Assembly: GCA_009664345.1 (NCBI GenBank)
Contig: CP043547.1
Span: 124,001-188,000 of the forward strand
Reading direction: 5' to 3'
Source of the DNA: Planctomycetales bacterium 10988
GTDB taxonomy: Bacteria; Planctomycetota; Planctomycetia; Pirellulales; Pb10988
Length of the DNA: 64,000 nucleotides
The position numbers were made by a program, and so were the translations under genes. Shown piece after piece: positions 22,501 to 26,726 of this stretch (within the stretch, counting starts at the first letter, position 1; each line of letters begins with the position of its first letter). The notes beneath the pieces are model-generated. The model was not told the DNA's origin and searched no databases. It was given only the letters and a program-made list of their open reading frames with translations.

Positions 22501-23166
22501 GTCTATAAGTTGGACCAGGAAGGCGGCCGAGAAATCCGCCGCGTGTTGCAACTTCCTTCCAATCGACCTTTGGATGCCGTAGATGAACTTCTGGGAAGTG
22601 GCGAATATGATCCAGGCTGGTACCGCATTCGTGTCCTTGCCCAAGGGGACGAAGTGGTTGAAATGGAAAAAGGCTCCATCGGAGAGGTTCGCCTCATCGC
22701 CGAGCGACTCCGCTCCCAAGCTGGAACGCCGATCGAAGAGATTCTTGACTGGAACTCGAACGACATCGAACAGGCGGTTTCCTATATCATGGGTGCTCAG
22801 GACTTGCCGCCGGGATACTATCGCGTCCGTGTTGTGGAAGGCGGCAATGCCGAACGAACCTTCTTCAAACCAGGCGTCGGCGAAGAAGGAACCGTCGATC
22901 CAGATAAACAACAATCTTCCAAAGGTGCTCCCGTACCGGCCAACAAAGGGGCCAACCTGGGAACACCGCGCGATGAAGTCTTCTCCGAATTGGGCAAATC
23001 TTCCAGCAATCAAGTGAAGGAAGTTTCCCTCGAAGAATTCTCCATCTCGGTCCTAGGCATCGGGGTCGCCACGGCGTTTGCCACCAACCGAACTCGCAAC
23101 GCCTGGAAGTCGGAAGTGGATGCTTTCATGGAAAAAGCTCCTTGGGATGACATCCGCTGGAACTAA
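13594..23166 (+). CDS. giant SdrD-B repeat surface protein, C-terminal fragment
   Basis: This is the 3' part of the split gene. It is open from the target duplication onward; 13594 is merely an in-frame GTG without ribosome site, so it may not be translated, and it lacks an export signal. It has 24 complete SdrD-B-like domains of 114-118 residues. Each starts like TISGTVFNDxNNDGIQNG, where the D-x-N-x-D/N-G loop is the expected Ca2+ site, and continues TLTGTxDLG, DGNGDYSF and LRPGEYTVTETQP. After a Pro-rich hinge (PAPTPPTD) come three copies of an unrecognised module (GFYRVQV, GWYRIRV, GYYRVRV). Near the end a short hydrophobic stretch (SISVLGIGVATAFA) followed by TNRTRNAWK may be an anchor. 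Joined to the N-terminal part without the insertion, the protein has 5,273 residues. In staphylococcal SdrD such domains form stiff Ca2+-dependent stalks; a similar stalk role here is inference. Confidence 0.9.
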   Translation: MTEFQPGGYLDGIDTLGTVGGTPEGNDTVNDVFSSIDLVAGDDGINYNFGELIPATISGTVFNDNNNDGIQNGADAGIPGVTVTLTGTNDLGTITPIVVMTDGSGNYSFENLRPGEYIVTETQPATHLDGIDTLGTIGGTPEGNDTVNDVFSAITINSDDDGINYDFAEILPSTISGRVFNDINNDGIQNGADAGIAGVLITLTGTDDLGNAVNLTDTTDGNGDYSFADLRPGQYTITETQPATHLDGIDTVGTVNGLTEGVNSSNDVFSQIDLTPDDTGLNYNFAEILPASIAGTVYEDLNNNGIQDGGELGIPGATVTLSGTNDLGAITPIVVMTDGNGDYLFDNLRPGEYTVTETQPAGYLDGLDSPGTVNGIPDGTNSANDVISAITLTTDDTAVEYNFGELPPSSISGTVFDDLNNDGIQNGAEVGIQGVTIFLSGTDDLGAVNLVATTDINGDYSFDNLRPGEYTVTEVQPIAYLDGIDSLGTVGGVPEGDDSVNDVFSSINLGTDDDGIEYNFGELQPASITGVVYHDANNNGAQDGGEFGIQNVFVTLTGTNDLGSIGSIVVQTDINGIFTFDNLRPGEYTITESQPSDYLDGIDTLGTVDGTPEGNAAVNDVFSSVDLMAGDDGINYLFGELLPNSISGTVFSDLNNNGIQDGGEMGIPGVTVTLTGTDDMGAISPIIVTTNPLGEYIFEDLRPGTYTVTETQPGGYLDGIDTVGSLGGNDTVNDVFSNIVVLTDDEGINYNFGEVLPSTISGTVFNDENNDGIQNGADAGIPGVTVTLTGTDDLGNAVNLTDTTDGNGDYSFTDLRPGEYTLTETQPASHLDGIDTLGTVNGLTDGNDTVNDVFSEITLTPDDTGLDYDFAEILASTISGTVFNDENNDGIQNGADAGIAGVLITLTGTDDLGNAVNLTDTTDGNGDYSFTDLRPGEYTLTETQPASHLDGIDTLGTVNGLTDGNDTVNDVFSEITLTPDDTGLDYDFAEILASTISGTVYEDLNNNGIQDGGELGIPGVTVTLTGTNDLGVITPIVVMTDGNGDYLFDNLRPGEYVITETQAAGYLDGLDTPGTVNGIPDGTNSANDVISAVTLTPDDTAVEYNFGELPPSSITGTVFNDLNNNGIQDGGELGIPGVTVTLTGTNDLGTITPIVIMTDGNGDYLFDNLRPGEYTVTETQPASHLDGIDTLGTVGGTPNGNDTVNDVFSEIMLGTDDDGIEYNFAEILASTISGTVFNDENNDGIQNGADAGIAGVLITLTGTDDLGNAVNLTDTTDGNGDYSFTDLRPGEYTLTETQPASHLDGIDTLGTVNGLTDGNDTINDVFSEITLTPDDTGIDYDFAEILASTISGTVFNDENNDGIQNGADAGIAGVLITLTGTDDLGNAVNLTDTTDGNGDYSFTDLRPGEYTLTETQPASHLDGIDTLGTVNGLTEGNDTVNDVFSEITLTPDDTGLDYDFAEILASTISGTVFNDENNDGIQNGADAGIAGVLITLTGTDDLGNAVNLTDTTDGNGDYSFTDLRPGEYTLTETQPASHLDGIDTLGTVNGLTDGNDTVNDVFSEITLTPDDTGLDYDFAEILASTISGTVFNDDNNDGIQNGADAGIAGVTVTLTGTDDLGNAVNLTDTTDGNGDYSFTDLRPGEYTLTETQPASHLDGIDTLGTVNGLTDGNDTVNDVFSEITLTPDDTGLDYDFAEILASTISGTVFNDENNDGIQNGADAGIAGVLITLTGTDDLGNAVNLTDTTDGNGDYSFTDLRPGEYTLTETQPASHLDGIDTLGTVNGLTDGNDTVNDVFSEITLTPDDTGLDYDFAEILASTISGTVFEDDNNDGIQNGPDAGIAGVLITLTGTDDLGNAVNLTDTTDANGDYSFTNLRPGEYTLTETQPPVYLDGIDTLGTVNGLTEGSYTVNDVFAEITLTPDDTGLDYDFAEILPSSLSGTVFDDLNNNGVQDGGELGIPGVTVTLTGTDDLGAVSQTILTDANGNYSFTDLRPGEYTVTETQATGYLDGIDTLGTVGGTPNGNDTVNDEFSAVMLGTGDDGIDYDFAELQPASISGTVFDDLNNNGIQDGGELGIPGVTVTLTGTNDFGTITPIVLMTDANGNYIFENLRPGDYTVTETQPAGYLDGIDTVGSEGGIGTVNDVTSAISISAGEDGVNYNFAELQPASISGTVFDDTNNDGIQNGGEIGIPGVTVTLTGTNDFGTITPIVLMTDANGNHIFEDLRPGDYTVTETQPAGYLDGIDTVGSEGGNGTVNDVTSDISIVAGEDGVNYNFAELQPASLAGTVFDDLNNNGIQDGGEPGIPGVTVTLTGINDFGTITPQVLTTDANGNYIFENLRPGTYVVTEDQPSGYLDGIDTVGSEGGDGTVNDVTSGIPIETGDTAVEYNFAELRPSSISGTVYLDVNNNQTQDPTEPGLGGVEVTLTGTDDLGNPVNTTIITNPDGTYTFDELRPGTYTVTETQPTGLLDGEENVGTAGGNLLPPDTINTITLVPDTQGIEYDFAELPPSSLAGTVFDDLDNDGIQDPGEPGLEGVTITLIGTDDRGNPVQLQVQTDADGNYLFENLRPGEYILLEAQPDGFLDGIDTIGSIGGTLFDDEVRLTIVPGQDGVEYNFGELQPASLSGQVYEDRINNGVFDPIDNPIAGVTITLMGTDDRGTLVHLTTTTDSNGNYLFENLRPGTYSITETQPVGFLDGKDQLGSLGGQYNVNDRFDGIVLTPGDNGTDYDFADLLPNLISGTVYQDFNTNGIQDAGEPGISGVTLNLTGIDDLGNNVTLTTVTDADGNYLFQDLRLGTYAVTEIQPTDFVDGLETPGTLGGVVVGDNTIAQIVLTIDDSRSFENNFGELGALTPIPNPLPAPTPPTDITIPSPVPDPEGRPEEFIPYYARDTGPRPDFYSSQQEFLVAYQISSPNGRNLRMVMTSDTNKIMAAVVRIEGSELPDGFYRVQVIRGGNDVLEFEKGRPLLVVYKLDQEGGREIRRVLQLPSNRPLDAVDELLGSGEYDPGWYRIRVLAQGDEVVEMEKGSIGEVRLIAERLRSQAGTPIEEILDWNSNDIEQAVSYIMGAQDLPPGYYRVRVVEGGNAERTFFKPGVGEEGTVDPDKQQSSKGAPVPANKGANLGTPRDEVFSELGKSSSNQVKEVSLEEFSISVLGIGVATAFATNRTRNAWKSEVDAFMEKAPWDDIRWN
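15868..19407 (+). repeat. ten-unit array with exact 354-bp period
   Basis: Unit starts (codon for the first Thr/Ser of TISGTVF) fall at 15868, 16222, 16576, 16930, 17284, 17638, 17992, 18346, 18700 and 19054, every 354 bases, ending at 19407. Units 1-2 and 5-9 share long identical stretches. The constant 118-codon length contrasts with 342-351 bp in the neighbouring units and suggests recent amplification by recombination. Confidence 0.9.
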
Positions 23167-23208
23167 AAAGTAATTTTAGGTTTCCTTCGACTACAAACTT
23201 TTATCAAT

Positions 23209-23212
23209 AAGT
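23209..23212. repeat. probable 4-bp target duplication, left (IS5-like element)
   Basis: AAGT occurs immediately outside the left end and again at 24753-24756 outside the right end. The shared bases can be extended to TAAGTAG if the element's terminal AG is counted, so the exact boundary is slightly ambiguous. Confidence 0.7.
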
Positions 23213-23233
23213 AGTCCTCCCTGAAAAAGTCTT
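23213..23233. repeat. left inverted repeat of IS5-like element
   Basis: The first 16 bases, AGTCCTCCCTGAAAAA, match the complement of the right end with one mismatch (C against G at position 5). Confidence 0.75.
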
Positions 23234-23344
23234 AAAAATTCAATTTTTCCTGGGTATGATAGCTTTAACACCGGCGAAGGGTAGGGTAAACTTTGCCAGG
23301 ATTTTCGGCCTTGACCTTGCAAACCTTGCAAACGGAGAACGGTG

Positions 23345-24714
23345 ATGAAGCCGCCTTTGAACCCAGAGTCGAACCAGCAGGACCTGTTTCGGGCGTCGTT
23401 CGAGCAGATTCTCAACCCCGAGCATCCGCTTGTTCGTCTCGCCGAGCGGATCGATTGGCGGCGGTTTGAGGCGGCGTTCGAGGGCTGTTATGCCGCCGAC
23501 TTCGGGGCTCCGGCGAAGGCCACCCGGCTGATGGTCGGGCTGCATTATCTCAAGCACGCCTTCGGCGAGTCGGACGAATCGCTGCTGGATCGTTGGGTGG
23601 AAAACCCGTACTGGCAGTGCTTTTGCGGCTTCACGACGATGCAACATGTGCCGCCGATTCATCCCACCGCGCTCATCAAATGGCGGCAACGCGTCGGGGC
23701 CGAACGGCTGCAACAGCTGCTGGAAGAGACCCTCGCTCTGGCCGTTCGTAGCAAGCAAGTCCGGCCTCAAGAGCTGCGGCAGGTCACCGTCGACACGACC
23801 GTGCAGGAGAAAAATATCACGCCGCCGACTCGAAGTTGCTGCTGAAGGCGATCCACAAACTCGGCAAGGCGGCCAAAACGCGGGGCATTCGCCTGCGGCA
23901 ATCGTATGTCAACGTCGCCAAGCAGGCCGCCCTGCAAGCGAGTCGTTATGCCCACGCCAAGCAGTTCAAGCGGATGCGACGCCGCCTCAAAAAGCTCCGC
24001 ACTTGCCTCGGTCGGGTGATCCGCGACGTCCGCCGCAAGCAGCCGAAGCCCGATTTTTCCCTGGAAAAACTGCTGTTCTTGTGCGAACGCGTCCACCGGC
24101 AGCAGCCGCATGATAAGCAAAAACTCTACAGCCTCCACGAGCCGGAGGTGGTTTGCATCAGCAAAGGCAAGGCCCACCGGCGGTACGAATTCGGGCAAAA
24201 GATCGCCCTCGCGACGAGCAATCGCGGCAATTGGGTCGTCGGCGTGCGGCTGTGCGAGGGCAATCCGTACGACGGCCACACCCTCGCCGCGACGCTGCAA
24301 ACGGTCGAGTCGACGACCGGCCAAGCGGTGAGCGACGCCTTCGTTGACAAGGGATATCGCGGCCATGATTACCGTGGTCCAGCGAGGGTTCACTTGGCCG
24401 GCAGCAGCACGCGAGGCCTGAGTCGGACCCAGAAAAAACGCCGCCGACGCCGCAACGCGATCGAGCCAAAGATCGGCCACCTCAAGTCGGACCACCTTCT
24501 GGGACGTTGCTTTCTCAAGGGCTTGGCCGGTGACGCGATCAACGCGGTCTTGGCTGGAGCGGCGGCGAACATCCGAAAACTACTTTTGGCTTTCGGGCCT
24601 GCGCGGATTGGTTGGCCGTGGCAACAGCTCGCCCTGCTCCTCAAGCTCCTCAAAGAAGCGTTTACCTGCCCAGCAATGGCTCCCCCCCGAACCCGCACTC
24701 CCCTCCTCGCTTGA
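23345..24714 (+). pseudogene. IS5-family transposase, frameshifted
   Basis: The 5' frame (ATG 23345, alternative GTG 23342, GGAG upstream) gives an N-terminal DUF772-like region (PLVRLAERIDWRRFE... GLHYLKHAFGESDE) and the first catalytic Asp in VTVDTTVQEKNIT, then stops at 23845 after an out-of-register tail. The remaining protein is in the -1 frame: 23836-24714 encodes DSKLLLKAIHKLGK, the second Asp in SDAFVDKGYRGHDY and the Glu in NAIEPKIGHLKSD. Comparison with the family pattern EKNITxPxDxKLL suggests four bases are missing near 23820-23826. Homologous IS5 transposases are one continuous protein, so this copy is probably inactive. A run GAAAAAT lies just before the break, but a programmed -1 shift there would give a product one residue shorter than the family pattern. 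A sequencing error cannot be excluded. Confidence 0.85.
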
Positions 24715-24729
24715 TAAAAGCGAGAAAAA

Positions 24730-24752
24730 AAGACCTTTTTTCAGGGACGACT
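24730..24752. repeat. right inverted repeat of IS5-like element
   Basis: Read from the outer end, AGTCGTCCCTGAAAAAAGG pairs with the left terminus. The sequence AAGT follows at 24753-24756 as the probable right target duplication. Confidence 0.75.
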
Positions 24753-24853
24753 AAGTAGAATATGATTCAAGAATAGAAGAATTGCTTGAGAGGAGATCGC
24801 TTTGAGCTTCAATCCGGATGTGACGCTTTAAAGCGGAGGGAAAAATATCAATA

Positions 24854-24979
24854 TTACTTCTTCTTTGATTTACTGATGAGTTCGTTATGGATTGAAGTAA
24901 GAATATAGGCGGAATAAATATTGACGACCGTAAGAAACGCAATAACAAGCAGGAAGCTGAAATCGTAAAAGTTGTCCAT
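24854..24979 (-). CDS. small single-span membrane protein
   Basis: A 41-residue ORF with AAGGA seven bases before its ATG at 24979. The protein is MDNFYDFSFLLVIAFLTVVN and then IYSAYILTSIHNEL, ending SKSKKK. It has one hydrophobic helix and a short, strongly basic tail, consistent with an inner-membrane micropeptide. It lies 114 bases downstream of the ABC ATPase gene on the same strand, so it could be the last gene of that unit. I do not recognise a family. Support comes from the ribosome site, the codon-clean membrane helix and the charged tail; chance is still possible at this length. Confidence 0.5.
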   Translation of the reverse strand: MDNFYDFSFLLVIAFLTVVNIYSAYILTSIHNELISKSKKK

Positions 24980-25093
24980 GTATCAAATCCTTAAAGTTTG
25001 GGATGAAGTATTAAAGATCGTGTGAGGAGTGTATTGAAAATAGATGCTTTGAAGCACGAAACTATCCGCATTATAAAAACTTAATTTCTTAAA

Positions 25094-26248
25094 TTAAAGG
25101 CCTATTTCAATTCGCATACCAGTTCTTTTATGAAACCAATGTATTTTTTTTATTGAGCATCGCACGATCACCTTTTCGCCAACATTCGCCGGATAAGTAG
25201 CTAAAGTATCTACACGAAGCTTGAGTACTTTATCCATACTTGAAAGACGGTAAAGTGTAGAATTGGCTCCGGTTTCTGTTGAGTTTAATTCGATAGGTGC
25301 AGAAACAAGAAAACCTCTCGTAGGAGGATCGATTCCTTGCTTTGATTCCTCGATTGTAATCATTTCCAAATCGTGCGGATCAATTCCAATCACAAAGCTT
25401 TCAGAAAGTTCTTTGCGCGTTGTTAATTTTTTATAGTCATCATCCTCAAGTTGAAAGAGTGTCCTGTTAGAAACAGAGTGAACTAGACAAGGCTCTGAAG
25501 GATGAAGTCTTAACGAAAGAAAATTCATGGTTGGGAAGCAAATCGATTTTGCTACTTCAATGTGTTCAGGGAAATTTTGTAGCTCGTAATAGGTTCCACA
25601 TTGTTTCAATTCCCCTCCGCTAAGCACAATCATTTGGTCAGCCAGTGACTTGGCAACTTGAGGTTCATGCGAAACCAGCAATGTAATTCCGCGACCTTTT
25701 CTTGAGCGAATTAAATCTGCTAGCTCTTGTCGGAGATGTTCTTTTTGATAAAGGTCCAAGTTTGTAAACGGCTCGTCAAGTAATAATATCTCGGGTTGAT
25801 TTAACCAAGATTTCGCCAAAGCAATACGCTGCCGCTGCCCCGAAGAGACCTGATGTGGATAGCGATCTAATAAGTCTTGTAGTTGAAAGCGTTCAATCGT
25901 TTCTTTTTTTCTAGCAAGTAATGTTTTCTTTTTCTGACGCAATACTGTCAGCTGTTTTTCAATTTTCCAGAAAGGATAAAGTGCGGCATTGTGAGATACC
26001 CAACCTATATTTCTTTTCCAAGGGGGACTCTTTTGAAAGGATGAGGTCTGAAAGGAAATGGACCCAGAAGTCGGTTTTAAAAGTCCAGCGATGATTTTTA
26101 ATAGAGTTGTTTTTCCGCAACCATTTGGCCCAATACAGGCCATCGTCTCTCCAGGATGAATCGTAAGATCGATCTTTGTTAACGCATTGACCTTATTTGG
26201 ATACGTCTTTGATATTTCTTTAAGAATTAAAGGATTTGAATTGTTCAT
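25094..26248 (-). CDS. ABC transporter ATP-binding protein with C-terminal TOBE-like domain
   Basis: A 384-residue ATPase. Walker A is GPNGCGKTT (residues ~37-45), the signature is VSSGQRQRIALAK (usually LSGGQ), Walker B is ILLLDEPF and the switch His is in LLVSHEP. The ATPase core ends near residue 225. The remaining 160 residues resemble the regulatory OB/TOBE domains of CUT1/MalK- and sulfate/molybdate-type importers (VIGIDPHDLEM..., then VGEKVIVRCS). Such proteins power substrate import together with two permease subunits and a binding protein, none of which are in this window. No ribosome site precedes the ATG at 26248. The next gene upstream on the same strand is a MazG-like gene, 36 bases away. 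The substrate is unknown. Confidence 0.85.
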   Translation of the reverse strand: MNNSNPLILKEISKTYPNKVNALTKIDLTIHPGETMACIGPNGCGKTTLLKIIAGLLKPTSGSISFQTSSFQKSPPWKRNIGWVSHNAALYPFWKIEKQLTVLRQKKKTLLARKKETIERFQLQDLLDRYPHQVSSGQRQRIALAKSWLNQPEILLLDEPFTNLDLYQKEHLRQELADLIRSRKGRGITLLVSHEPQVAKSLADQMIVLSGGELKQCGTYYELQNFPEHIEVAKSICFPTMNFLSLRLHPSEPCLVHSVSNRTLFQLEDDDYKKLTTRKELSESFVIGIDPHDLEMITIEESKQGIDPPTRGFLVSAPIELNSTETGANSTLYRLSSMDKVLKLRVDTLATYPANVGEKVIVRCSIKKIHWFHKRTGMRIEIGL

Positions 26249-26284
26249 ACGGAAGTGACTTGTAAGAACGGGGTGATGAAAAGT

Positions 26285-26686
26285 TTACTCGTCGAGATTT
26301 TTATCTGGTTTCGGCATCTCCGTTGGTTCAGGCTTAGGAGCTGAAGGCTGGGCTTGAAGCTTTGGATTTTTATGATGGCGATCGTGATCTCGATGCGTTT
26401 TTTTATGGAGATTTTTTTCAAATGCTTCTGTCAAAGAAACACCGGTTTGATTTGCTAAACAGATCAGCACAAAAAGGACATCTGCCATTTCATCCGCTAA
26501 TAGGTGCGGGTCTTCATCTTTTTTAAAACTTTGATCCCCATAAGTTCGTGAAAGGATGCGGGACATCTCGCCTACTTCTTCAATCAGCTGTGCAAGATTA
26601 GTTAACTCGGAAAAATAACGAACTCCGAATTGTTGAATCCATTGATCAACGCGTTGTTGGGCTTCTTCCAAAGTTAACGAACTCAT
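26285..26686 (-). CDS. MazG-like nucleotide pyrophosphohydrolase
   Basis: A 133-residue protein starting at the ATG 26686 (MSSLTLEEAQQRVDQ), preceded by AGGA at seven bases. An upstream in-frame start at 26773 would overlap the kinase gene and is rejected. The MazG fold is shown by LIEEVGEMSRIL (EExxE metal ligands) and LLADEMADVLFVLICLAN (ExxD). Family members hydrolyse NTPs or dNTPs to the monophosphate and PPi, acting in pool cleansing. After residue ~100 comes a low-complexity His/Lys/Pro tail (HRDHDRHHKN..., PKPEPTEMPKPD) that the family does not normally have. It sits between the kinase (40 bases upstream) and the ABC ATPase and is probably co-transcribed with them. Confidence 0.85.
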   Translation of the reverse strand: MSSLTLEEAQQRVDQWIQQFGVRYFSELTNLAQLIEEVGEMSRILSRTYGDQSFKKDEDPHLLADEMADVLFVLICLANQTGVSLTEAFEKNLHKKTHRDHDRHHKNPKLQAQPSAPKPEPTEMPKPDKNLDE

Positions 26687-26726
26687 AACATTCCTATATT
26701 TACGAAAATGTTTCTTTACGAATTTA

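Larger units (their letters stand above)
23213..24752 (+). mobile_element. IS5-like insertion sequence with frameshifted transposase
   Basis: About 1,540 bp bounded by imperfect inverted repeats, AGTCCTCCCTGAAAAA on the left against AGTCGTCCCTGAAAAA read inward from the right, with AAGT on both flanks. It carries one transposase gene broken into two frames. It sits 47 bases after the stop of the giant surface gene. It is unrelated to the IS4-family element inside that gene, and like it is richer in G+C than the surroundings. Confidence 0.85.

Noticed and set aside
23800-23850. Programmed -1 frameshift at GAAAAAT in the IS5-like transposase
   Set aside because: The joined product would be one residue short of the family pattern; a four-base loss explains the sequence better. 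Not fully excluded.
12034-24752. Composite transposon formed by the two elements
   Set aside because: Their ends, lengths, transposases and target duplications differ, so they cannot mobilise the DNA between them as one unit.
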